Assembly (NCBI RefSeq): GCF_001613545.1
Contig: NZ_BDCO01000002.1
Coordinates: 3,472,001 to 3,536,000 of the forward strand
Reading direction: 5' to 3'
Source: Terrimicrobium sacchariphilum
Lineage (GTDB): Bacteria; Verrucomicrobiota; Verrucomicrobiia; Chthoniobacterales; Terrimicrobiaceae
Length of the DNA: 64,000 bases
The stretch's first letter is position 1, and every line of letters begins with the position of its first letter. Below, in pieces: positions 17,824-27,300 of the stretch. Both the position numbers and the translations under genes were made by a program. The notes under the pieces were generated by a model that made no database searches, was not told the DNA's origin, and saw nothing but the letters and a program-made list of their open reading frames with translations.

Positions 17824-19281
17824 TCAGGATTCGATAATCAATGCCACCGGAGAGTCGGTCACGGTCATCTTCTTGAGCATGACGCGGCCATCCTTGTTTA
17901 CAAATGAGACATCCCTCGTCTCACCAGTCAGGAAGTCATACGCCTTGACCGCCTGAGCCGGCTTGTCCGTGCTTATCTCCACGTCTGCCACGGCAGGCTG
18001 CAAGTCGCCACCCGCCCGCTCGGAGGCCCATACCAGCGTGGTCTTCCTCCCATCGCCCGCGATAAAGGGATAGGCCAATACCTTCCCGCCCGCCTCGATC
18101 CTGCTGCCATCCCAGACGACAGGACTATAGTCGGCATGGGTCGTGACAGGAAATACCGAGACTCCGGCTGCCGGGTCGGCCTGGAACGGAGCCATATAGT
18201 GATTGAATCGGGACACAGCGTCGTAGGACGGCTTGGGTTTCAGCTTGATATCCAGCAATCCAAAGTTGTGCTCGGCATTGTGCTCGTCGGTTCCATTGTC
18301 GCGAAAGTTGTACACAAAGAGCATGTCGGTACCGACCCCGAGGGCCTCGGCCATCCGACGGAGCAGGTATTTCGCTTGTGCGTCACGAGTCAGGCCGGCA
18401 AAGAGGTTTCCATTCTTGGTCTCCTGATAGCTCGGCCAGCCAAACTCGGTATGCCAGATCGCCTTGGGACCATGAAACTTCGCGGACTGCTCCCGCATCA
18501 TCTTCTCCTGCGACACAAAGGTTCCGCGCTCATCAGCCGTGGCAACCCCGTCCCGCTGGAGGATGCCATCCTTGCTCGCATACGGTACATATTCCGCCGT
18601 CATGCGCGGGCTGTAGGGATGGTCGGTGATCGCGTCGACCACGGGCGAGATTCCCATCTCAAGCTGACGAAATGTCACCGGGGGCACTCCACCCAGCCCC
18701 AGCACTTTCACCTCGGGATTTGCCGCCTTGATGGCGGGCGCGGCGGTATTCAGCAGCTGCACGTACTTCGGTACCCATTTGCTCACGGAGCCGTCTTTTT
18801 CCACTCCGTTCCATGTGCCTCCGTAATGTTTGCTGAAGCCAAAGTTGTGCGGCTCGTTCAGGATCTCTATCGCCTGCACCTTGCCCCGGGTCTCGCGGGC
18901 AAACCAGGCGGCGGCCCTTGCATAAGCCTCGGCGTCGTAGATATCCGGCGAGTAGAGTTTATTCGATCCGTTGAAGATCGCGAGGATCTTCAACCCAGCC
19001 GCATTCAGGTTGTCGATGGTCTTGCGATAGCTGTCGGGCATGACATAGACACCCTTTTCCTTTTCGATGCTCGACCAGTAGAAATCCTCGCGCGCCCAGG
19101 TAAACCCGGCCTCCGCGATCATCCTTGGTATTTCCGGTTCCTTGTACCACCCATTGCTGAAGTGGACGCACACCCCGACCTGAGGATGCCCCTCCGGCTG
19201 TTCAGACTGGGCCGGGAGCGAATGGAGGAACAGGCCGCCTGCCAGCGAAGTCGCAGCCATGAAGGAGAGATGACGTTTCAT
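17824..19281 (-). CDS. Secreted clan GH-A glycoside hydrolase (GH39/GH5-like)
   Basis: The start is taken at 19281 (MKRHLSFMAATSLAGGLFLH), which gives a normal signal peptide and lies 5 bases after the acetylesterase stop; an ATG at 19293 would overlap it. The 485-residue protein has a TIM-barrel domain with acid/base in AIEILNEPHN (E143) and nucleophile in IWHTEFGWPS (E279), the usual clan GH-A pair. A C-terminal beta domain follows from about residue 390. The layout resembles GH39-like enzymes active on beta-xylosides or other beta-glycans, but family and substrate are not certain. It is the second gene of an operon with an SGNH-type esterase, implying acetylated polysaccharide as substrate. 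Confidence 0.75.
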   Translation of the reverse strand: MKRHLSFMAATSLAGGLFLHSLPAQSEQPEGHPQVGVCVHFSNGWYKEPEIPRMIAEAGFTWAREDFYWSSIEKEKGVYVMPDSYRKTIDNLNAAGLKILAIFNGSNKLYSPDIYDAEAYARAAAWFARETRGKVQAIEILNEPHNFGFSKHYGGTWNGVEKDGSVSKWVPKYVQLLNTAAPAIKAANPEVKVLGLGGVPPVTFRQLEMGISPVVDAITDHPYSPRMTAEYVPYASKDGILQRDGVATADERGTFVSQEKMMREQSAKFHGPKAIWHTEFGWPSYQETKNGNLFAGLTRDAQAKYLLRRMAEALGVGTDMLFVYNFRDNGTDEHNAEHNFGLLDIKLKPKPSYDAVSRFNHYMAPFQADPAAGVSVFPVTTHADYSPVVWDGSRIEAGGKVLAYPFIAGDGRKTTLVWASERAGGDLQPAVADVEISTDKPAQAVKAYDFLTGETRDVSFVNKDGRVMLKKMTVTDSPVALIIES

Positions 19282-19286
19282 AAAAT

Positions 19287-20819
19287 TCACCATGTGTCCG
19301 TGCGGAAAGGAGCCAGCGGAAGGCCCGTCGCATTCACAAGCACGAGTCCCTGCGGGTTATTGGTCCAGGCGTACCGGACCGCCTCGGGCTTCCCGACGGA
19401 AGGCGACGAGACCACGATCGTGTCACCCTCCAGCTGCGCCGTCGCCTCCCGAAAGACACGATCGCTGCCAGCGACCTGGAATCCCCCGATCTCCATACCC
19501 GGCGCCTTCAACTGCGGCCCGCCGGGCGCATCACGAAAATGCAGCGTCACCTTGCCGTCAAAGTCCGCGCGATCAAATACCGGTCCCGAGTCGGCGACAT
19601 TCGCGTCTCCATAGACACGATGGAAGGCAATACGCGCCAGCCGGGAGGCGACCTCCTCCTTGTTGGCAGGATGGATTTCCTTCCCGTCACCGATGTCCAC
19701 CGTCACCGCCTGACCCGTATTGGGGAGTGAAAGCGTCCGCGCCTGCGCCTCGCGCAGCCCCGGCCAGTTGGCATCAGCTCCGATATTGTAGTTGGGCAAT
19801 TGAACCCATAAGAACGGAACATCCCCCTGTGCGAAAAGGCGGCGCCATCCCGTAATCAATGAAGGAAACAGCGTCTGGTACTCCGTCGGCCGCTTCACGT
19901 TATTTTCCCCCTGATACCAGATGATACCGCGAATCGAATAGGGCACGAGCGGATGAATCATCGCGTTATAAAGACCCGAGGGGACATACTGGCTGCCCGG
20001 CCCGCCGCTCGGTGGCGTCGGAGCCGGTTTCTTGAATTCCGCTCCGGATGATTTCGCCGCTTCCTTTTCTGCCTCCCAAACCGCCTTTGCCTCCTCGAAC
20101 TTTTTCCTCCTGGCCGGAAACTCTGCCAGAGCCTCCTGCCAGCGCCGCTTCACCTCGGGCCCAGCCGGATCGGCGGCGAGGGACGCCTCGTCCATCCAGG
20201 CCTCTATCGAGGTGCCTCCATACGAGCTATTAATGATGCCGATCGGTACGTTGAGCTTCTCGTGCAGCTTTTGAGCAAAATGATAGCCGAGCTCCGTAAA
20301 CCCGCCTGCGCTTCCAGCCACACAGAGACTCCACGCGCCTTTCAGGCTGTCAGCAGGTGCGTCGCTCGCCACCGTGCGAACCTTGAAAAAGCGGATTTCC
20401 GGGGAATCCGCCTTCGCCGCCAGTTCCTTGCCCCGTGGCGTCCAGAACAAGGCCATGTCCATGTTGGACTGGCCTGCGGCAAGCCATACCTCACCAACAA
20501 GGATGTCCTTGAGAGCGATCGTATTCTTTCCCGATACCGTCAGTCTCCCGGATTCGCTTGAGACAGGCAGGCTTTGCAAAGCCACACTCCACTTTCCATC
20601 GGCTCCGGCTGTCGTCGATGCCGAGCGCTCGATGCCCGGAGCCTCAAATCTGACATTCACCTGCTCGCCAGGATCAGCCTTGCCCCAGACCGCCACAGGC
20701 TTTCCCTGCTGAAAAACCGCTCGATCTGTAAACGGCGACGCCAGCGCGACATCGGCGCTTGCCGCACCCAATCCCGCCAGCGAGATCGATAGATAGAGAA
20801 GTATTCGAGGGAGAGCCAT
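19287..20819 (-). CDS. Secreted sialate O-acetylesterase-like SGNH hydrolase
   Basis: ATG 20819 (MALPRILLYLSISLAGLGAA) is preferred because a signal peptide starts there; the frame extends to a GTG at 20897. The product of 510 residues has an N-terminal beta domain (VFQQGKPVAVWGKADPGEQV), then the SASA-family catalytic core with nucleophile block VWLAAGQSNMD, RGIIWYQGENN, and a late GDGKEIHPANKEEVASRLA block supplying the catalytic Asp/His. The family removes acetyl esters from sialic acid or plant/microbial polysaccharides (xylan-type acetylesterases belong to related groups). It heads a four-gene secreted operon. Confidence 0.85.
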   Translation of the reverse strand: MALPRILLYLSISLAGLGAASADVALASPFTDRAVFQQGKPVAVWGKADPGEQVNVRFEAPGIERSASTTAGADGKWSVALQSLPVSSESGRLTVSGKNTIALKDILVGEVWLAAGQSNMDMALFWTPRGKELAAKADSPEIRFFKVRTVASDAPADSLKGAWSLCVAGSAGGFTELGYHFAQKLHEKLNVPIGIINSSYGGTSIEAWMDEASLAADPAGPEVKRRWQEALAEFPARRKKFEEAKAVWEAEKEAAKSSGAEFKKPAPTPPSGGPGSQYVPSGLYNAMIHPLVPYSIRGIIWYQGENNVKRPTEYQTLFPSLITGWRRLFAQGDVPFLWVQLPNYNIGADANWPGLREAQARTLSLPNTGQAVTVDIGDGKEIHPANKEEVASRLARIAFHRVYGDANVADSGPVFDRADFDGKVTLHFRDAPGGPQLKAPGMEIGGFQVAGSDRVFREATAQLEGDTIVVSSPSVGKPEAVRYAWTNNPQGLVLVNATGLPLAPFRTDTW

Positions 20820-20844
20820 AGGAGAGATGAGGGACTCTCGTCCG

Positions 20845-20908
20845 CCTTGGCGGGAAAGCCAAGGGCGCAACGAGCCGGGCGGGCTGCGGACACCCACGGG
20901 AGCCCGCC
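20845..20908 (-). promoter_or_regulatory. Two adjacent hairpins between PEP-CTERM 2 and the esterase operon
   Basis: Hairpin one has perfect 8-bp GC arms (GGCGGGCT 20878-20885 with AGCCCGCC 20901-20908). Hairpin two has perfect 7-bp arms (CCTTGGC 20845-20851 with GCCAAGG 20858-20864) around GGGAAA. Neither has a T-run. They may attenuate read-through or stabilise a processed end, or the second may be an operator. Confidence 0.4.
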
Positions 20909-20946
20909 TCCTTTGCCCTTAGGAAAAACTTACAATGCGCGAATCA

Positions 20947-22347
20947 CTAGACCGAGCGGGATTTGCCCCGGCGGAAGACCGTCACGAGGATCAATCCCAC
21001 CCCGGCCAGCGCCCAGGCCGAAGGCTCGGGAACGGCGGTGATCACCAGATTGCCCGTAGCTTCGCTAAACTGATAGGTCACGCCACCCGAGGTCTTTTCC
21101 CAAAGGTTTCCACCGGCATCCGTAAAGTCGACGACGGAGAATGTGGAGCTGAAGGTCTCTGTCAGAGTATCGACATTCACAATGTTCCAGGTATTCCCCA
21201 ACGCAATCGCAGCGCCGGTGAGGTCAAAGACGAAGTCGCCATCCAGCGTAAGGGTGCCAGTTCCAGAAATCTGGTTGCTTGCGCCATTGGCTCCGATCTT
21301 GAAGGCCAGTCGTGCATTATCTGACAAGCTCAAGGTTCCCGCGCTGACCACGGTATTGCCTGTGTAGGTATTCGCACCGTACAACGTAATCGTACCGGCA
21401 CCGGCTTTCGTCAGCCCGTAGGCACTCCCTCCATCGCCGATCACGCCTCTCACGATCAAGTTCTGGAAGCTGTTCACGCTGACGGTGCGACTCCCGCTCA
21501 GCGTCACGGCTCCCGACCCGAGCCGCTGGGCGCCGTTAGAGGTTCCGACGGTGAAATCCCCGGCCCAGACCTGGGCATTGTTGTTGACGGTCACCGTATC
21601 CGCGATGGTCAGGGTGCCTCCATTGATCGTGAAAGTTCCCGTGCCCAAGGCATTGGCGTGACGTATCGAGAGCGCACCCGCATTCAAAGTCACTCCACCG
21701 TCGAAGGAGTTATTGCCGGAAAGAATGAGCTGACCAGCTCCGGACTTGATAATGCCAAAGGAGCTCGCTCCATCAGAGATTGCACCCTTGACCCACAGGC
21801 TGTTGGTCGAGTTGTTATTAGTAAAAGTCGAGCTGGCCTGCAGCTCGATGGCGCTGTCCACACTCACACTGCCCCGGCTCATTGTCCCGTAGGCATATTG
21901 GGAAGCCGTGATACCCCCCGCCCCGAGATTGATGGTTCCGCCCGTGATGATCGTCGCTGCGTTGGGAGCTGCAGCGTTGGCCGAGCTTTGAAAGACAAGA
22001 CCGTTGGCAGATTGCGTTCCGCTCACCGTCACCGTGTAGGCGCTATTTCCACTCGTAGCGCTTGGGCCCGCCGAAAAATACGCATCATCGGAAGACGTCA
22101 GCGAAGAAACAAACGTCCCCGAACCTCCCGCAGAATCCGTATTCCAGAAACTATCCGTGCCCCATGTCCCAGTCGGAGCGCTTCCCGCCCCCGCCGTCGT
22201 GCCATTTGCATCCCAGTAATAGGGAGTCGCCTGGGCTGCTCCAAGGCAGACACCCAGAATGGCGGCTGCCAGCGCGCCAACTCTCCGATTTGCGATCCTC
22301 GCAGCATGCCGTGGGATGACTCGATCTGAAGTTTGCCAGTTTTTCAT
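20947..22347 (-). CDS. PEP-CTERM surface protein with beta-strand repeats
   Basis: ATG 22347 (MKNWQTSDRV) is preferred to the longer frame from 22422. The product of 466 residues has a signal peptide (RVGALAAAILGVCLGAAQA), then the fold-start typical of this family (YYWDANGTT...GTWGTDSFWNTDS), several PATR units (IKSGAGQLILSGNNSFDGGV, LTKAGAGTITLYGANTYTGN) and a C-terminal exosortase signal: VPEPSAWALAGVGL, a short membrane span and RRGKSRSV. It is probably displayed on the outer surface. It is divergent from the GntR/LacI regulator gene, with a candidate operator between them. Confidence 0.88.
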   Translation of the reverse strand: MKNWQTSDRVIPRHAARIANRRVGALAAAILGVCLGAAQATPYYWDANGTTAGAGSAPTGTWGTDSFWNTDSAGGSGTFVSSLTSSDDAYFSAGPSATSGNSAYTVTVSGTQSANGLVFQSSANAAAPNAATIITGGTINLGAGGITASQYAYGTMSRGSVSVDSAIELQASSTFTNNNSTNSLWVKGAISDGASSFGIIKSGAGQLILSGNNSFDGGVTLNAGALSIRHANALGTGTFTINGGTLTIADTVTVNNNAQVWAGDFTVGTSNGAQRLGSGAVTLSGSRTVSVNSFQNLIVRGVIGDGGSAYGLTKAGAGTITLYGANTYTGNTVVSAGTLSLSDNARLAFKIGANGASNQISGTGTLTLDGDFVFDLTGAAIALGNTWNIVNVDTLTETFSSTFSVVDFTDAGGNLWEKTSGGVTYQFSEATGNLVITAVPEPSAWALAGVGLILVTVFRRGKSRSV

Positions 22348-22582
22348 TTTTGAAGGGATGGGATTGGAGTGAGGGGGATGGAGAGAAACTCTTCTCCGCG
22401 CACTATCGTGACATGCGAACATTCAATCAAGATTATTTTATGCAAAATGAATGATTTTCATCATATTTTTACCGTTCTAGATAAAAGTTAGGCAATACTG
22501 CCCCCGCGAATCGCGGATTTTCGATGTTTCACGCATACAATATTGGATTCTTTCGCGTATTTGAATAACCTGAGACCAGACC
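22348..22582. promoter_or_regulatory. Divergent promoter region of PEP-CTERM 2 and GntR/LacI regulator
   Basis: This AT-rich 235-base spacer must drive both genes. It contains ATTTTATGCAAAAT at 22435-22448, whose reverse complement recurs in the cassette 2/GH38 promoter, next to ATGATTTTCAT, which has ATGA/TCAT symmetry. Confidence 0.5.
22435..22448 (-). promoter_or_regulatory. ATTTTGCATAAAAT motif, copy 1 (candidate operator)
   Basis: Read on the - strand this is ATTTTGCATAAAAT, identical over 14 bases to 29459-29472. It sits about 88 bases upstream of PEP-CTERM 2 and 135 bases upstream of the regulator, so it may be that regulator's binding site. Confidence 0.45.
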
Positions 22583-23698
22583 GTGGCTAAATCATCGTTT
22601 CTACCCCGCTACCAGAAGGTTGCGAACGTCGTCCGAAAACGCATCCAGCAAGGAGACTACGCCCTGAAAGCCATGCCCTCGGAACGCGGCTTGGCGCAGG
22701 AGCTGGGAGTCAACGCCATGACCGCCCGGCACGGTCTGCAGATCCTCGAGAAAGAGGGCCTGCTCGTCCGACAGGACAACGGTCGCGTCGCAATCCGCAA
22801 GGCGCAGCATGGCGTCAAGAAGCACCTAAACTTCGCCTTCCTCGTCCCCACCCTCGCCTCTCACGGAATCGAAAAGTGGAGGCTCGCCATCGAGGCAGTC
22901 ACGGCTCACCTCCAGTGCAATGTCAGAACGGTCGTTTATATGCACTGGGACGACCCGCTGGTGCTGGACGCCTTGAACGGATTTGACGGCGTTTTCCTCG
23001 ATCCGTCCCCGGAGCCCATGCCCGAGAGCGTGAGCGAGCAGCTCCGGAACAAGAGGCATCCGGTCGTCTCTGTGGATCACGACCTGAGCATGCTGGGAGT
23101 TCCGTCGATCCAGCTTTTTCCACCCGCATTCACCCAGAAGCTGCTCGACCACCTGGATGCCGTCGGTCATCGCAAGATCGGCTGTCTGAACACCCAGCCC
23201 GACGATCCTGTGATCGCCGAACGCATCAACATCTGGCGCTTCTGGATGGGAGCGCATGGATACCATGGCCGCCTCGTGAATGAGCCAGTAGCCCCCTATG
23301 GCGACGCCATGAAGGCAGGCTATGATGCGATGGCCCGGCAGCTATCCTCTGCACGAGTGCAGGAAACCGCATGGTACTGCACCACGGTCGACTGCGCCAT
23401 CGGAGCCATGAAGGCCATCCTCGACCGCAATCTCAAGCCCGGCAGAGACATCGCGATCTGCGCAGCAAACGGAGAAGGTATTGCCTCATACTACTACCCG
23501 GCGATCACCGCCCTGGAGGCCGCGGACCCTCATCCATTTCTCTCCCTGTGCGTGCAGTGGATGATGGATGGACGCGACTGGCAGGGGCCCCTGCTCATGC
23601 AACCTACGGAGATCCCGCTCATGATCCGCGAGTCTTCCGACCCTCGCCTCGCCGCCCGTCTGCCGCTGCTCGACCATCCCGGGGATCACAGCCACTAG
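22583..23698 (+). CDS. GntR-type HTH / LacI-like sensor transcriptional regulator
   Basis: Starting at GTG, the 371-residue protein has an N-terminal winged helix of GntR type (residues about 8-73: YQKVANVVRKRIQQGDY, then MPSERGLAQELGVNAMTARHGLQILEKEGLLVR). A periplasmic-binding-protein-like ligand domain of LacI/GalR kind follows, recalling the architecture of Bacillus AraR. Such regulators usually repress sugar-utilisation genes until a sugar binds. The ligand domain is divergent: the usual late GFDD-type signature is replaced by ICAANGEGIASYYYP. It is divergent from PEP-CTERM 2 and convergent with cassette 2. Its targets are proposed from a shared operator-like motif. Confidence 0.82.
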   Translation: MAKSSFLPRYQKVANVVRKRIQQGDYALKAMPSERGLAQELGVNAMTARHGLQILEKEGLLVRQDNGRVAIRKAQHGVKKHLNFAFLVPTLASHGIEKWRLAIEAVTAHLQCNVRTVVYMHWDDPLVLDALNGFDGVFLDPSPEPMPESVSEQLRNKRHPVVSVDHDLSMLGVPSIQLFPPAFTQKLLDHLDAVGHRKIGCLNTQPDDPVIAERINIWRFWMGAHGYHGRLVNEPVAPYGDAMKAGYDAMARQLSSARVQETAWYCTTVDCAIGAMKAILDRNLKPGRDIAICAANGEGIASYYYPAITALEAADPHPFLSLCVQWMMDGRDWQGPLLMQPTEIPLMIRESSDPRLAARLPLLDHPGDHSH

Positions 23699-23716
23699 GC
23701 TTGCCTCGCCACGACG

Positions 23717-24346
23717 TTAAGGCCGGAAGGTCTGCACTGCCCCGGTCAGGGAATCGATCTGCACAGCGAACCAGTTTTGCGCCGGAGCCGACCCCGAGGT
23801 AGGCGCGTTGCCCGGATACAGCGTGGCAAACGCAGAACTCGCCAGCGATGTGGAGCCGTCTGGACGAAAGCGAAAGGCCCGGTAGTTGTAATTACCCCCC
23901 ACCCCCGGCAGGGTGACGCCGCTGTCGGCACCAGAACCCTGCGTAACATCAACGCGCGATTGATCTAGCAGGCTGGAGTAGGTCGCCGAGTCTGCCATCC
24001 TTACCTGAGCCGGGAAATAGACCGGACGCTCAGCAGCGACGAGCCCGTCTTCCTCCACGATAAAAAGCTGCAATCCTCGCCAGGCTTTCTTCGATGCATC
24101 CGAGGGATCGGGCAGTTGATAAAGCCGCACCTCAACCGGGCGATTCCTCGTTACCGCCTGCTGTCGCGCAAGCTTCAACTGATCCACCAGACTCTCGGAG
24201 GCCGATGAAAGCGCCGTGGCCGACTGGATCTGGTTCATCGCAGGCAGGGAAAACCCAGCAAGAATCGCGATGATGGAAATGACCACCAACATCTCGACCA
24301 GCGAGAAAGCCCTGGTGGGAATGTTTTTTCGGAGGAGAGCGATCAT
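23717..24346 (-). CDS. Pseudopilin, Verru_Chthon cassette protein D-like (GspH/FimT-like)
   Basis: The 209-residue protein has the prepilin sequence RAFSLVEMLVVISIIAILAG (Glu at +5) and a GspH/FimT-type body: LVDQLKLARQQAVTRNRPVEVRLYQ, ending WFAVQIDSLTGAVQTFRP. It closely parallels cassette 1 protein D. Here it is the last gene of the cassette (order B-C-A-D) and its ATG overlaps the A-gene stop in an ATGA junction. It is predicted to be processed by prepilin peptidase and to form part of a pseudopilus tip. Confidence 0.82.
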   Translation of the reverse strand: MIALLRKNIPTRAFSLVEMLVVISIIAILAGFSLPAMNQIQSATALSSASESLVDQLKLARQQAVTRNRPVEVRLYQLPDPSDASKKAWRGLQLFIVEEDGLVAAERPVYFPAQVRMADSATYSSLLDQSRVDVTQGSGADSGVTLPGVGGNYNYRAFRFRPDGSTSLASSAFATLYPGNAPTSGSAPAQNWFAVQIDSLTGAVQTFRP

Positions 24347-27300
24347 GGATTGAACTGTTTGGTTACGGGAACGCGAAACTTGTAAAACCTATCCAGCGGC
24401 GCAGCATTGGGAGTCGTGGCATAGTCGGGAATCCGGGAATCATTGGGATCGATATATCGCTCGATCAGCGCCGATCCACGATACTCCCCGGTCACCCGTC
24501 CCCTGCCCTCCGTCCACTGGTTCGCTGCATCGCCCTTCCGGTTTTGCAGGGTCTGCACCCGGCAATGCACGGTGAAGGTATTCGATTTAGTGGTCAGGCG
24601 CGGATAGATATTGGCGTAGGGACGTTCCTTGGAGTTGTCGCCCGTGAGCAGATAGTTGTCCCAAAAGGTGCTCATTCCCGCGAGGGTCGTGCCTGCCGGA
24701 TCTTTGGGAATAAGCGGCAGTTCACAAATCTCCGAAGCGGAGTGATAAATATCGTTGCCGGCAAACCGCTGACGCACACCCTTCATCGTCTCATCAACAT
24801 TCAAATCAAACCGGAAGTCCGCATCCGGCAGCGTGGAGGCCGAAAGTTTATTCAGGTTCTTGTAGTTATTCACCTTCGACTGGGGGATAGCCAGGATGCG
24901 CTCCGCCTTCACCGCGGCGCGCAAACCTGTCTCCCGGGTGATGAAGGAAAACGGCATGATCTGGGTATTCAGGTTGATTTTTCCCGCCGTGGAGAATGGC
25001 TCACTAATAGCATAAGGCTCGATGACAGGCATCCAGAATAAGTCCATGAAAAGATGGTCCGGCAGCCCGGCGGAGCCCGGATGCTTCCCTGAGGGATCAG
25101 GCCGGAACAGCAGGGTGCGCCATGGTTCGCCCGCTTTCACTCCGGTAGAGAGGGAGCCGAACATACCCGAGGAAGGCACCTGCCGGTTCGGGGAAAAATA
25201 CGTCGTGTTGACCGCACTGTAAGCACCCCAACTCTTGAAGTACGGAGTCTCCCCTGCTGCGCTCATCCCGCTGAGGTCGCCCTCGTCCGGCCTGTTGATG
25301 TACGATCCATCTGGCATGGAGGCGATGCCGTTGTCAAAATCCCCGACGGGCATCGCCGGGTCGCCATTGACATGGACCCCGTTGACCGCAGCGGGCAGCA
25401 CGTTGGCAAACAAGGTGGAGCTGACGTTTTCGATCAACTTTCCCTGCCTGGTGCGCGCAAAGAAGGAAAATCCGCTATTCGCACAAAAGCTGCTCCTCAC
25501 ATTGGGCGCGTCTGGATTGTATGGAGTGTCCGCATAGAGGGTGCCGGACACGTTTCGGAGAAAACTCGTTCTCGCATCTCCCGAGGCCAGCGCCACGGTA
25601 ACTACTGTATCCTTCGCACTGCCATCACCAGCGCCAAACAGCCGCCAGGTTCCCCCTGTGTCGCCGGAATCGCACTTGGCAAAACGGTCTCCGTAGCTGC
25701 CAGAGCCATGTCCCGTGCCAATAAGCCGATATTGATCCTCCGCCTTTCCCGGAAGCGGTATCCTGGGTGACGGGATCGTCACGTTCAGGGTTTGGACAAG
25801 ATCATCGGCGGCCGTTCCATTACCGGCAAATATCTTTACCGTGATCTCGCCTCCCTTGAAGTCAAAGTACGTGCCGCTGTATCCCAGCTTCGTCGTCGGC
25901 AGCACGATCGGCAGGCTGAAAAAGGGATACCTCTGTGGGTCCGAGCCGGAGGCATCAAACCTCTTCCCGATTACAAACCAGCGGGGATCGAGGCCACCCG
26001 CGGGAGGCTCATGCCCAAAGAAATCACTGGCGGCAGCCCTGTTAACATAAGTCGACCCCGTGGACGGAAAGCCCATCGCAGCACCGTTGATCTTGAAGTT
26101 CTGGAGCCCCTCGACCTGCACCGTGAAGCTCGGGATATAGCTCGGATATCCCATGGCGGGATTCATGAAGCTCATCACCAGATATCCCAGGATCACCTCC
26201 GTATTGACGGGAGGCTTCCCATTTCCATCAGTGCCGACGTAGCTGGGTCGCTGGTCTTGGCTGACTGGTGAAGCCGCTGTCACCGGAGTACCCGAGAGAT
26301 CTCCATTTCCGAGATAAGCAAACGCGACCCCCACCTCAGCCACCGTGGGAAATCTGCCAAAGCCAAGCGTGTCCATCGCGCCGATATAAATCGGTGTCAC
26401 CTGGCCGGAAGGGGCAAATGGATTTGTCACCCCCTGGTCGTTCAGATTGGTCGCCCGGATATAGTCAAAGGCTTCTGTCAGGATCTGGTCTCGATCGGAA
26501 TCGTATTTTGCCAGGAAACTGCCATCGAATCCCGGCACCCTGGCTCCCATAAGCCTTTGCAGATAGGAGATCAGTTGCCGGTTCCTTTCGATATCCTGAT
26601 AATCGCTCGTGGGACTCAGCGAGTCGGCACGTTGAAAATAATACGGCAGCCCGTTGATCGTGGAGCTAAAGGCGATGGTCTGGTCCTGGACTGTGCGATA
26701 CGCGCTCGAGGACTGACTGTGAATCGGCCACATCGCTACACGCGGCTGATTGAACATATTGACCTCCGGCGCCCGGCTGGCCGTCGTGATGAAGAACCGG
26801 CTCTTATCGAGATCCTCCCTGGAAATTCCCTGCGGGTTGCGATCCGGATCAAAAACAAGCTCGTCGACCGAGGCGTACAGTCGATCGTGCTTCAGCTTGA
26901 CCGGCGTCGTTACATTGCTGACCGTCCCTTCCCGGGAGCCCCCATCGACATACCGCGGCGAGACCGAATACGCCTTGGTCGGCGTGTTGATCGCCGGAAG
27001 CGCCGCCGGGAGGTTAACCATCGCCGGATGACCAGGGTATCGCTGAAACTCATTTTTAACCGGCTGGTATTTGCCCAGCTTGCGATCGTAATCCGTAATG
27101 ACCCGGGGCGTATCCCAGAACGTCCCCTCCGAGGCCGTATTGACATTTACCTTGGCCGTCTCGTCATCTGCCCAGAAGGCGATGCGACCGATGATAGGAT
27201 TCGCACCCGATGCGCCCGGCACGACCGCGGTGCGGGTGGCGGAGGCAGCAGCATCCGGCGCGACAATGGAGCCATCCTTGAGCACGTAAAGCCACTCGAC

